From Fallopia convolvulus (Eukaryota > Streptophyta > Magnoliopsida > Caryophyllales > Polygonaceae): a DNA stretch of 64,000 nt. The stretch is taken from contig OZ024724.1 of NCBI GenBank assembly GCA_964016875.1, positions 47,708,899 to 47,772,898 on the forward strand. The letters are read 5' to 3'. Shown piece after piece: positions 32,047 through 43,419 of this stretch. The notes beneath the pieces are model-generated. The model did not search any database and was not told the DNA's origin. It saw only the letters and a list, made by a program, of their open reading frames with translations. Position numbers and translations under genes: made by a program. How positions within the stretch are numbered: position 1 is the first letter of the stretch; every line of letters begins with the position of its first letter.

Positions 32047-32875
32047 TTACAATGAAGGCTTCTTGCTCTTGAAGACTACACATGGATCTGATTTCTGAAA
32101 CAACGAAGACTTCGTCTGTGAGCCTATCCACTTTTCTGTGTTCATCTTCTTCCTTTGTAAATCCAAATCCATTTTCCTTGGCAATGCTAGTCGTTGAATA
32201 GCCACATAGTTATCCATGCTCTGTAGCCAATAAAATCACATGCCTCAGCACATTATAGAAAGAAAAGAATAGAGCAAAAAGAAGATGAAAAACATGCTGA
32301 TTGACCTCAGTAACTCTAGGTGGTGATGCAACTGAGTCAAGAAGGTCCTCAACTTTCCATCCTGGCAAAATCTTTGTCAAATACTCCGATATTGTTGTGT
32401 GTTTCATGTCATTAACCATATTATAACATTCTGGTTCCAATTTACTAGGAGATAGTCGTCGTGGTGGAGAATTAATCCCCACTAGGAGAAATCTGTTATG
32501 ATTTTGGGTATGCTCATTTTCTTGATGAATCTTTGGATCACAATCTCTGCATAGGATTGCTCTATCTTGCTGACTAAACAAAAGGGCTTTTCTCTCCTGC
32601 ATGAGAGATCAAAGGGTAAGAAAAGATTTGTCAAAGTTTTAACATAATAAAACAATAAGTTGTCTGTCTGATGGGCAGAGAAAGCAAACCTGGCAGATGT
32701 CACAGAAGGGTATATGAGAAGGAGAAGGATCAAGAAGAGAAAAACGTTTATGCCTGGACGCGAGTTTGTTTGCTTGATGAACTCTTTGATCACAGACGTT
32801 GCAGAGGGCGGCTTCATCTGCCAGGCAGAAAACTGTTGCTTCTTGTTTAGAACAAAAATCACACTGGATCTTCAT
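32047..32875 (-). CDS. Double B-box zinc-finger protein, BBX20/21-like, decaying tandem copy
   Basis: Plant BBX factors of this group regulate light and hormone responses by protein contacts through two B-boxes. Three exons with in-phase GT-AG introns (32875-32690, 32596-32306, 32220-32047) give about 216 residues. B-box 1 (5-47) has all ligands (C5, C8, C17, D20, C25, C28, H33, H42). B-box 2 (58-98) has C58, C61, D73 and later ligands, but residue 70, which should be cysteine, is serine (AGT). The motif SEYLTKILPGWKVEDLLDS follows. The C-terminal third found in the neighbour at 35.3 kb is not recognisable, and a short basic exon replaces it. First and second introns match the neighbour's positions exactly, so this is a tandem duplicate. 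It may be expressed but functionally altered. The third exon is the least certain part. Confidence 0.78.
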
Positions 32876-35346
32876 GGAAGCTCAAATCAATATCTACTCA
32901 CTTCACTTCTGCTTTCCTTGTAATGTCAAGTGATTAAACCAAATTTTATGTGAAGTATTGTTGCTGATGATCACTAAAGTCTTGGTTTATCTTTCTGTGA
33001 GACTTACTACTGAAACTAGTAATTCTATGACAGATGGCTTTTATATGACAAGGATTCTTGCTTGTTTCATTATTTCGCAGTTCTATGTTGCTAGTAATGC
33101 GAGCATTTCGCTATATCCCTTAGTTTGCCAGTAACAGAAACTTTCATAATATTATATAGATAAAAATCAAAAGATTTGGTGTTAAGATCTCTGTTTGTTC
33201 TGCCCCTTGGGACAATTGTCTGAATTCTGAAACCTTTTGGAGTATAATTTAGGCATCGGTTTTTCTATTCTATGCGATAAGAATCCTGTTTCAGAAAGAT
33301 CTTTCTAACTTTGATTTGTTTAGTATTTTCTATGTTTTTCTAGGGTTGATTTTTTTTTCAGTTTAGGGTAATAGTTTGTCTAAGCATGATTCTTATCGTA
33401 TACGCTAAGGGCATAAAATAGAAAGACCGTTTTATGCATAAGGGCTAGAAACTGTCATGGAAAGTTGAGACATAGTCAAGTTCACAGTCCTTGAGAAGAT
33501 CATTTTAACCTGATCTATTGTCCACTAAGAGACTCCCTCATAATTAGCTTCTTAATCTCAAATCATGTATTGACCAGAAGTGGCTTTTCCTGCAATTGAA
33601 AGGACAAAGAAGAAGAGCATGGTCCTTTTCCCCAAAACGCCTGACAGTATTTGTTGATATGCAGATTTGTTACTAATGAACTAAGCTGTATCATAGACAT
33701 TAGACAAATATCTTGATCTTTGAACATGGAAAACAATTTTGTTTCTCCCCATGGATGTCTGACCAATATGAAACTGGAACAGTAGCTTAGGTGGACTAGT
33801 AGATGCATCATTAATGACGTCAATGAGTTGGTTTGGGACCAGTTCACTTTAATTACTTTTTGCATCAAAAGCGTCAATTATCTTATTCTTAATCTCACTG
33901 ATCATGCTTAGTTGGACTAGCAGTTACATCACTAATGACGTTTAAGGAGGTTCATAACATTAGTTTATGTTAGAGCGAATGAGACGTGGTGGATGGTACC
34001 AAAGTAGTTAGAATTTAGTAAACTAAAGGTTAAAAGTAAAAGGAATACAATGGGCGGCTTATGTATTTAAGAGCAAATATGAATTTCCCCATACATCTTT
34101 GCAACATTGTGACTCATCTAATGGTGTCTTTCTATAAGTAGAAGGCTCCAGGTTGAGGGACCACCATGGCTGTTAGCAATGTCCAAGGCTGGCAACATAT
34201 TAGTGCTTTTCTGACTTTTCTTTGCGTTATTACTTCTTTTTATTAAACTGGTTTCTTTGACCTTTGGAGCATTGTTTTAGTTATTTTGGAATTCATAATC
34301 TGTTTTTGTTTTGCTTTAATTTTTTTCCCAGTAGAACCGAAGGAAGTGTTTCAAGTTTGAACCTTGCTCTGAGAGTCTTGCTGAATTGTGTAGAATTTTG
34401 CATTAGACAGGAGACTTATTTTCCCTTTTCACTTGCATTTGCTGTTTCCTCGAGAGATAATTCTGATTCTAGGGTAGTTGGAACAAGTATAGAAGATCAT
34501 TCAATTTTATATAAGCAAGAGGTGTACATTTTTTCACAATTGTAGTGCACATCTGGTCCATTTTTCTGATATATCCCAACCCTGAGGAGCATAATGAATC
34601 TCCATAGTTATTATGTTTCTGATACATCCATGACATTGTATTTAGACATGGAGATGTTGACCCATACCTTCAAGATGGGGCCAAGATTGCAAATGAAAGT
34701 CTTGGCTTTTCTTTTTGGTCTTGCTATGAAGGTTTCCTGATGGTGACTATCAGATTTGGATTAGCACAAATAAGGTCTTACAATAATTTTTTTTTATGAA
34801 CTTGGATGAATTAATGATAGTACAAGACTTGTACTAATCATCTCAAGTGAAATACCTAGTTGGTTTCTATATCTCTTGCATGACCCATAACACATGCCTA
34901 TTAAGAATCTTTGTATGCACTTCAGAAGATGCTTGTTCAAGCATCAAATGGCCACTATCTCTGAAAGATGTAACAATGATGAAATGGGAAGTTCATGAAC
35001 TGAAAAAGAATATGAACCAATTATGGAACATGCCCTTTCTTTTTATCCATCAATTTTTCTTTAAATGGACAAGTGACAGATCAGACCACTCCCATGCCTT
35101 CTCATCTGGATTCTTGCTGTCTGTTATGTCAAAGGGAATACCAATAAGTCTCTACTAGTACAATATCTACCATTCAAGGTTCTGTATAAGTTCCACAACT
35201 ACTACATCACATCTCAGACAGATATTTTATGAAAGCCATGAAGCTTTATTGTTAAATAGTACACTCATTCACAACAAAAACTGTTACAAGAAGATCTAGA
35301 TCATAAAAGTTGTAGATCAATAATATACTAGTACCACAACACAATC
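32876..35346. other. Intergenic region between the two BBX genes
   Basis: About 2.5 kb containing the promoter of the first BBX gene. No coding exon is recognised. The direct repeat TTGGACTAGCAGTTACATCA / TGGACTAGTAGATGCATCA with TAATGACGT (about 33792 and 33913) is the only notable local repeat. TAATGACGT contains the ACGT core of bZIP sites. Confidence 0.5.
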
Positions 35347-36383
35347 TTAAAAAAAAGTTCTAGATCTCTTAGAGCTCAGAAATTGCTGACTGATCTCTGG
35401 CACAGTGAACCCATCATCTATCCTCCTCCTAGAAACTTTCCTACCCATTTCTCCTTTTCCCATTTCCAATCCATGAATCCCCAAATTGAATGGTGAAGCT
35501 TGTGACACAGCTGGTGTTTGTGGAACCCAAAGCCCCATATTCTCATATCTGTTGGTATTACTCTCAGGATCTGAATCCAAAAACAGCATGTCATTCTCAC
35601 TACCCTGCAACAGAAACAAAGAAAATCAAGAAAATGAAAGGTTTTAAGTGTATTAAGGCAAAAAAAATAAAATAGTTTCACAAACCTTGTAAAACCCAAT
35701 TGGATCTGAAGAAAAATCAAGCAAATCCTCAACTTGCCATCCTGGCAAAATGTCAATCAAGTACTCTGAAATACTGCTAGTACAACCACCATTGACAACA
35801 TTAGTTATGGAATCAGAATTAGCTGATGGTTGTGGCTTGACATTCAGCTGGTGGTTTTTGGTGGTCAAACTCTGAGGCTTGAAATCAGGTACAGAGTCAA
35901 CGCAACTGCTTGCTGAATCATCAATCTTGACCTGACTCTTGCTAACTGGAGTGGTTTTGGGTGTGGTTAGCTTAACCCCAGTTAACAGAAATCTGTTATG
36001 CTTCTGAGTGAGCTCATTTGCTGTGTGGATTGACACATCACAGTCTATGCAAAGAATTGCTCTGTCCTGTTGACAAAACAACAGTGCCTTTTTTTCCTGC
36101 ACAAGATAGAAAGTTTTTTATGTTACTGGAATTAAAGATTCAAACTTTTTTCTTTTTTTTTTCCTCTTTTTTTTCTTTCTAATGTGAGTTTGAGTACCTG
36201 ACAGATGTCACAGAGAGGAGCATGTTTAGAGGAGGATTGAAGAAGAGAGAAACGTTGGTGTTTGGAGGCAAGTTTGTTGGCCTGATGGACTCTTGAATCA
36301 CAGTCATCACATAGAGCAGCTTCATCTGCAGAGCAGAAAACTGAGGCCTTCTTTATGCTACAAACATCACACCAGATATTCAT
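35347..36383 (-). CDS. Double B-box zinc-finger transcription regulator, BBX20/21-like
   Basis: Three exons with GT-AG introns in phase 0 (36383-36198, 36096-35686, 35604-35347) give about 284 residues, in the range of BBX20 and BBX21 proteins (about 240-330). B-box 1 (5-47, MNIWCDVCSIKKASVFCSADEA start) and B-box 2 (58-98) hold every zinc ligand, including C70. A serine/threonine-rich linker follows, then ISEYLIDILPGWQVEDLLD near residues 172-190, conserved with the neighbour. A C-terminal block with DDGFTVPEISQ and a basic SSKRSR end follows. In Arabidopsis this group works with HY5 in photomorphogenesis or in brassinosteroid response. The specific role here is inferred from family. The first exon is the same length as in the gene at 32.0 kb, supporting tandem duplication. 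Confidence 0.9.
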
Positions 36384-38160
36384 TTGGAGTTTTGTTTTTC
36401 TGATTAATCTGGCTGTTTTAGTTTCTTGATAAATAATTTGGTAAATAGGAGGAGGAGGAGGAGAGAAATAGAGTGGGCATTAAGCTGAGAATGAAAGAGA
36501 TTGGAAGCATTGAAAAGGAAAGACAGCCAATATGTACATATATATATGCAACACTGATAATATTTTATATGTTAAAATTAAATTAAAATATCTGTAAGTA
36601 AGGTAGTGGGGAGAGATGGCCACCTTCTCTATATGACTTGAACGAGGAGTAGAGATGAATAATACAGCATTTTAATAGGAAAAGGATAAGCTAGAGAGTG
36701 GTGTATTCTAACATTTAAGGTATCATAATTAGAGACAATTTCTGTGAAATATATATCATGTTGGTCATGATGTATGTATGTATGTATAATGTATGTCAAT
36801 AGGATTTGATTTGATTCGAGTTGTATAGTTTTGAGCTTCGATTACTTATGAGTTGAATGGTTCCGAGCTATGGGTTAAATAATAATATATTATAGATCCT
36901 AGCACTAAACTTATGATTCTTGTGATTGGTATAAGTTGGAAAATCATTTGTAAAGTTTTCTTATTTTATAATTTTAATTAATATTATATATGGTCATAGT
37001 AACGATAACGGTAGAAAGAGCAGTTGAAACTAACTTAGATCCAAATGATTATGAGAATAATTGTATTAAAATAGCATTTCGAACGCTACTAATTATTAGA
37101 AGATCAAACACGCTTAAGTTTTGGTATTAGAAGGTGGATTCTGACCTTATATATCTAAATAGCTAATAACCACACACGTCACCTGTTTGGTCACTGCCCG
37201 TCGAAAAATAACACACTACCTTTTTTTGGCTTGCAAACAAGCACTAAAGTTATTAGTATGAGTGTGCAATAACATTTTGATGGGTCTGATTTGATGTGAA
37301 TATGCTTGTTCAGTGTACTTGTACATGCCAAGATTTCCACTGTCACGATCTCATTCTGTATGTTTATTATCCTCTTTTATGGAACTTGCTTCTTTGTGGT
37401 CCTATGAGTTGGGAAAAGGCATCTCAACCCAATATAACTTTAAATCAGAGAAAATTTAGAAAACCCTAGCAAATACCTTCACTGTGGATTTTCTCCCTCA
37501 ACTTTTCACTGTTCATTGGCTGAAAACGGGACTTTGTGTGTGATTAACTTTGTATAATTGAAGAAGGGTCATCAAGGGAACAAACGCTGTAAATTAGTGT
37601 GTGAAGAAGGGTTAATAAGGGAACAAACGTTGTAAATTAATGTGTGATGATTAACTTTGTATGATGGGCCAAGGACTCAACTCTCAAGGGACTACCGCTC
37701 CAAATTTGTGTGGTTAATCTTGGCACTTAAAGTTCAGTCAGTGATTAGTGAGCAATCACCATAACATTTGTTTGATTAAGTGGTAGGATGGCCCCACATC
37801 AGTCATTACATGATTGTATTTAATTATCCTAATCTGACTCTATCTTGAGTCTTCTTCTCTACATTGGATGTATATGGCAACTTTTTATTGGACAATTGAA
37901 GGAGAAAGTGATGGATTCTTTTGCAAAGAAATGTATGGGCCTTGTGTTTCAACTCATATGGTGGAGCTGGCAAGTTGCAGGTATATATTCCCCATTGTAT
38001 AATTTTTAAAAATAAATTAGGAAAATATTAGGCTCCCATTCTAATATATAATCAGGCTAGATTATTCTTACGGATAATTGTACAAAAGTCCTTCAGGAAT
38101 TCAAAATGTTCTGATCTTCTAAAATTCGGTTAGGCATTGTCCAAATTTGACCTATGCATA
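36384..38160. other. Intergenic region upstream of the BBX gene
   Basis: Contains a GAG/GGAGGA-rich leader patch just upstream of the BBX start (36450-36470) and a TGTATGTA microsatellite (36770-36800). A 50-60-bp direct duplication lies near 37540-37650 (GAAGAAGGGT...AAGGGAACAAACG twice). No exon recognised. Confidence 0.5.
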
Positions 38161-38169
38161 AAAGAGGCA

Positions 38170-39158
38170 TGATGTGTGAAATAATCCATAAGAAAAGGCG
38201 GACGTCGTGAGTTGCCAAAAAATCAACCACTTGATTACATTAATTATCTGAAGCAGTGGAAGATATGGATTGTTGGGTTTATGGAGCCTGAATCAGAATT
38301 AGGCAAAAGAAGGCGAAATTGGGCTGAAGAAGCAGAACCACGACTGATGGTGCGCAAAGTAAAAGAAACCGGCGAGGTCCCCCAGGTATTTTCCCGATGG
38401 TCTTTTCCATGCCCACCCAAAAAAGCAAAGTCCCTGCCCCCGCGAAGCCTCAAACCGCGGTCGCGAGGTCTAAACCTCGCGAAACTCACCTCAAGAAATA
38501 ATGAGGTCCAAACCTCGTTACCTAAAAGCTGACGCTCCCGCCCCGCCTGGGAAGTCAAAAACAGCCTAACTCTCGACCAATAAGCCACCACCAACGTCTC
38601 AACCAATCAAATGGTCGAAACTCAAGCGTCCCACATCGAAAGTTGGCAAGAGCTATGATCCTCAAACGTCTATAAATAGAAAAGAGCCTCGAAGGTTGCA
38701 AGGTGTCGAAAAACATCTTGAACTCAAGAACTATCTTGTTGATTGAAGATCGACGTGTTGAATCATCGTAAAGACCACGCTACAACCAAGAGAAGGTCCA
38801 CAAAAAGACTTTAAGTCGCCCAAAGAGACCTCGTCTCAAGCAAGATCTCGCTCAAACTGCTTAGCAACCTACAATCTCTGTGTAAACGCTCAAGTGTCCA
38901 ATCTTGCTTGATAGATATCAGTTCTTCATTTGTAATAAGAGCAAATCTCGCTAGTAGTTTGTACAGTGATAACTTCATTGTAATTAAGAGGTCTCGAACC
39001 TTTGTTAAGCAGAGACCTCAAATCTCATATAAGGAGATCTAGGGCATAATCTCGTTGTTGTAATCCCGCTCGGAAATCATAAATAAAAAGGGTTTGCCTT
39101 GTCGAATAAATATATAATCTCGTTTCTTGTCTTTAGCGTTGGTTTATTTCGGGCTTCA
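38170..39158 (+). repeat. 5' LTR of the Tat-like element (left boundary approximate)
   Basis: A GC-richer block than its surroundings, with CGCGAGGT/ACCTCGCG words, a TATA box TATAAATA (38671-38678) and a CT- and A-rich leader. It ends ...GGCTTCA just before the primer site at 39163. The left end could not be fixed because no second LTR or target duplication is available. It lies between about 38160 and 38280. Confidence 0.6.
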
Positions 39159-39238
39159 TCACTGGCACCATCTGTGGGAACCTCTTCATCCTAAGTAGTT
39201 TCCCGACCTGTGCAAACCTTAGCTTTCAAATCTCTCAA

Positions 39239-40335
39239 ATGGCCTGTCCGAACAAATTTTTTCCTCAACACCTCGATAATACGCCTGAAACCTCGGAGTG
39301 GATGAACGGGGCACCTCAGCCAGGTTGTCCGTTCGGGATCCCTCCTGGGTGGACATATGCCGTCCCGCAAAATCCCTACCCATTCCAAGGGTACGGGTTG
39401 GGCACCATTCCCCCAACCCATATCCCTATCCAGAGTATGGGCAATACCAATAAGGTTTCGCCCCTTCGCCCCACGGCCATGCACCTCCGATGCCCGAGTA
39501 CATTCCCATCCCCGGGCCTGGACAACCCCACTCTGAGTATGTACCTGAGTACGTCCCCGGACATGTGCCGGGGCACGAGACATCAACCAACGGCTCGTCA
39601 ACGGAGAGGTCATCCCGGTACCCCATGCAAATATCAAGGTCTCATTCGTGACGTTCCCGGACGCAATTTCCAGAAATGTCCAAAACTGCGGGGAGCGTGG
39701 TGCATACCTTGAAGTCGTGCTTGCGACATTGTCATGTCGAGGCTGGCGGATTCTCACCTTTTGTAGATGAGATCCAGAGCGCGCCGATGTCCAAGGGCTT
39801 CCACAGGCCGCAGATAGGGTTCTACGACGGGGCAGCGGATCCAGAGGAGCATGTGAAGCACTTCGTTGTCCAGATGAATGTCAACTCTTACAACGACACA
39901 ATCTTCTGACGCATCTTCCCAACCACCCTGGAAAAGGCTGCGATGACCTGGTTTATAAGTCTCAAGACCGGGTTTGTGTCCTCGTTCGCCCAGTTGTGCG
40001 ATGCTTTCATCGCGCACTTCAGTGGTTCAAGGAAACACAAGAAGAACATGCGAGATCTTCGCGGCATAGAGCAGAGAGAGGGCGAGGCGCTGGGCACTTT
40101 TTTCACAAGGTTCACAACCGCAGTTGCGGAAATCGTGCACATCGACGAGGCGTCGGCGCGAGACACTCTCATGGGCAACCTATGTCACAAGGCTTTCATG
40201 AATTATATTTTCCTAAAATGTCCGGAGACATACGACAACCTGTGCACACGGATCACAACCCAGGTGTATGCCGAGGACGCAACAAACCAAAATTCTCGGC
40301 CAAGGACCGACAAGGAAATCGCAACCGAGGCTAAG
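39239..40335 (+). pseudogene. Gag of the Tat-like element, broken
   Basis: Starts MACPNKFFPQHLDN, with a proline-rich N-terminus, and changes frame before 39700. A TGA at 39907-39909 interrupts the capsid-type region. The best preserved part (39943-40335) holds the retrotransposon gag domain, with MTWFISLKTGFVSSF, IAHFSGSRKHKK and a REGEALGTFFTRF segment typical of plant gypsy gag. The stretch after the stop (about 40390-40460) is a CAACAA-rich repeat. Confidence 0.8.
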
Positions 40336-41884
40336 TGAAAGGTGAAGGAGGGTTTGCCCGCCGCCAAGGCTATGTATTTAACGCAGGCCTAGAACCCTGT
40401 GAACAACAACAACAAAAACAAAACAACAACAACAAAAACAATAACAACGCCGGGAGAAACAACGACGGTGGAAGTTGGAACTGCTTTGGAGGGAAGCAGC
40501 GAAGTTACAAGGGAAAGGGCGGCCCTTTGTACAAACCAAAAGATAAGGGCCATGGTAGCCATACCTCATGGGCGAACAATGTGTCGCAAGGCCAAAGCCA
40601 AGCAAGAGCCAACAACATCTAGTAGCAGGCTCCCGCAAAGCAGGTGCGATCTGGGCACACCATGAAGCCCGATGGTTACATTCACACAATCTCGGGCGGT
40701 CCCTCATTGGCTGGCTCAAGTCAGTCAGAGCGAAAGAGGTAAGCGAGGGCAAGCCTGCATGAGCCCTCGGTGTTCAGCGTTGTGCAATCCTCGCGGTCCC
40801 ACGAGGGACTAGCCTTCACATCCGAGAACGCCGAAGGTCTGCATATGCCACACTCTGACCCTTTGGAGGTGCACACACATCTAGGCTCGAAGTTGGTGAA
40901 GAGAGTTCTGGTGTAACACCCTTATTTTGTAACACTAGGTATTACCGCCAGTGACCTCGGACTTTACCGTCCAAAGTCAACCAAAGCTTTAAATAATTTA
41001 ATGAGACATAATTAAAGGAGAAATGATTAAGAAATTTATTTATTGATAAGAACATTCGTTCATTACATTGATAGTTGTTTTACAAAAGATGTAGCAACGG
41101 AAAATAAAGCCCATATAAATAGGGTTGAAAAGACGTACTGAAAATACAAGTATGTTTTTCCAAGACAACTCCTATGATGATGATTTGCTTGGCTTAAAAT
41201 GGAAGAGCTGGTGCACTATCTTCCGAATGCTTTGCTCTTTGAAAATTCCTTCCTTCCTTCAACGCCGTCTTGCCTTAACCTTATATCCTTGCATAACTCT
41301 TCTCGAATCTTCTAGCCTTTGTCTTCAAACTTTGGTGGAAACTTCCTAGAGTCTGGCATTTGTGCGAAGGGCGAGAAATACTAGGAAAAAATGCGGAAAT
41401 AGTGGAATTAGTCTAAGAGACTAAGCAAGTGAGAATGGAAATTCTCAAGGGCAGTTTGGTATCTACAATAGTCGAGAGATGTTAACGGGAAGACGTGCAT
41501 TTGTTGTACGTTCAATCAGACATCAATGTTTGATGTTCAATTTGGGGAAGACGAAGAAAGGAGGGTTTAAATTAATAAAAGTTCTTTAGTAAGTAGTCAA
41601 GTTACAATAGCCTAGAAAATATGAGTGTGTGTGAGGTTGGGAAGGGTGCAAGAGGTCTGAGGTTCGAGTCCCCCTTGGCCCCTTTTTATTTATTTTGCCA
41701 TCTTCCTTATTTTAGCATGCCTTGTAATGTGACATTAAATAAAAATCCGACATTCTATTAATTATATTTGCTTAACTTTTATTTGCCATTTTGATAACCC
41801 TTTTTAGAATATAGTATGACATTACAAAAAAATTAATAAATTCTCTTTTTTTGAGAAAAACTCATAAAGATCCGTGTTACTTAA

Positions 41885-43337
41885 TGATATTCATGTTTTT
41901 GGTATAGTTTTTAGTGTGTTTTCTTAGTTTGTTAGGATTAGTTTTAGTAGTTATAGGGTTAGTTTTGTGTGTTTTTGGATGGTTTTGCATATATTGTGAA
42001 AAGTATGGAAGCTACTCCGTTTTGTGTCTTTTTGTAGGTTTTAGCAAGGAAACAGTGCTTTTTGGAGCTGAATTGGAGTATTATGGTGAAGGATGGAAGA
42101 GTATGGAGATGAGAAGTCGAAGTCCAAGTTTTAAGAGTTGAAGAGTTGAAGAAGACCAAATCCAAGCTCGTTAACGAGGCTGTAAAGGGTCGTTAACGAG
42201 GCTTAGAGATAGAATTTTTCGAGAGATCTTTGTGATGTCTACCGATCCTGTACAGAAATTTATCCTGATAATTCCATGTCAGTAGGGTTTTTAATGAGTC
42301 TTAGGGTTATTATATTTTATATTTTATGTCTTGTTAGGTTATCTTTCTATCTGCTTAGAGTTAGTTTCTATCTTTTAGGAAAGTTTTTATCTTTTAACCT
42401 TTTTATTAGATAGCTTTATTAGTATAAATACCCTTCTTTCTAGCCTGAAATGAATGAGAGCGAGTTGGAATTCAGTTTTAGGAGGGCCGAGAGAACGGGA
42501 GAAGTCGAGTGGAGGATTATCGAGTCGAGGTGGAACGAAAGCGAAGCCAGGGTCGTTAATTGTGTCTTGTATTCGGTATTCTTGTTGTTTTCGGTTTCTT
42601 TTGAAGTCGGTAAGACGATAATTATGAGTAGTGAGTAGTGAGTAGTTTATTTGCTTTATAGTTATGAGTAGTGAGTAGTTTTTTATTCTAGGGTCGGGTT
42701 TGAAACCCGGCATAGTTATGCATGTTTGATGAGTAGGTTGAAGTGTTGAATGCCTTTTATCTATTTTAGATTGCTTGTTGTGTTTATGGCTTGATGTGAA
42801 TCGAGGTAATTTGAGTTCTTAACTTGATTGAGAGAGAAAGTTATTGACTTGAAGGTTGATAATGTTCGAATACGAAAGTTTCGAGCTTTGGATCCAAGAC
42901 AAGTGATTGAGTGAATTAGTTTATGAGAATAGATTGATTTGCTTGCTAATCAGCGAAAGTTGATGAATTTATCTATTTAAAGGCATGATCATTATCTTCT
43001 TACGAGTTTATATGCATAGCTATGTTGTGGTAACCCTTGTCCTAGATTTTTATTCTTATTTGAGTTTTCTATCGTTATATTTGCTATCGAGTATTTGCCT
43101 CGGTACCGAACCTGTGTTTTAGGTCGTTAGTAGTGTTATCCAGGTTCGTTAACGACCCTGACAAAGTTGTTAACGAGGTTGGTTGTGGGTATTTTGTGTT
43201 GATTTTGCTTAGTTTTTATTTTTAGTAGTTGATAAACAAACAACAGTGCTTCCCGTGGAACGATCCTGACTCCCCTATACTCAGCGGGGTCTTGACTTAT
43301 AAATTTATTTGTTGTCTAGAGAAAAGACCTGTCAACA
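41885..43337 (+). repeat. 5' LTR of the Athila-type element
   Basis: 1453 bases. The region with TATAAATA (near 42423) is a plausible TATA box. Contains three copies of TCGTTAACGA (42168, 42190, 43147) and one near-copy (43168). A GTGAGTAGT microduplication near 42630-42680 distinguishes it from the 3' LTR. Confidence 0.93.
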
Positions 43338-43419
43338 AATTGGCGCCGTTGACGGGGAAGCAACGAGTTTGTTTGTCTATCTATGGTTAATTTTATTTCG
43401 TTGTTTGTTTTCTCAGCGT

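Noticed and set aside
34264..35158. Two open frames between the BBX genes
   Set aside because: No family resemblance, and composition is like intergenic DNA.
38212..38606. Overlapping open frames on both strands
   Set aside because: They lie in the GC-rich LTR of the Tat-like element. No protein family recognised.
39191..39757. 188-codon minus-strand frame
   Set aside because: Antisense to the Tat gag region and without recognisable domains.
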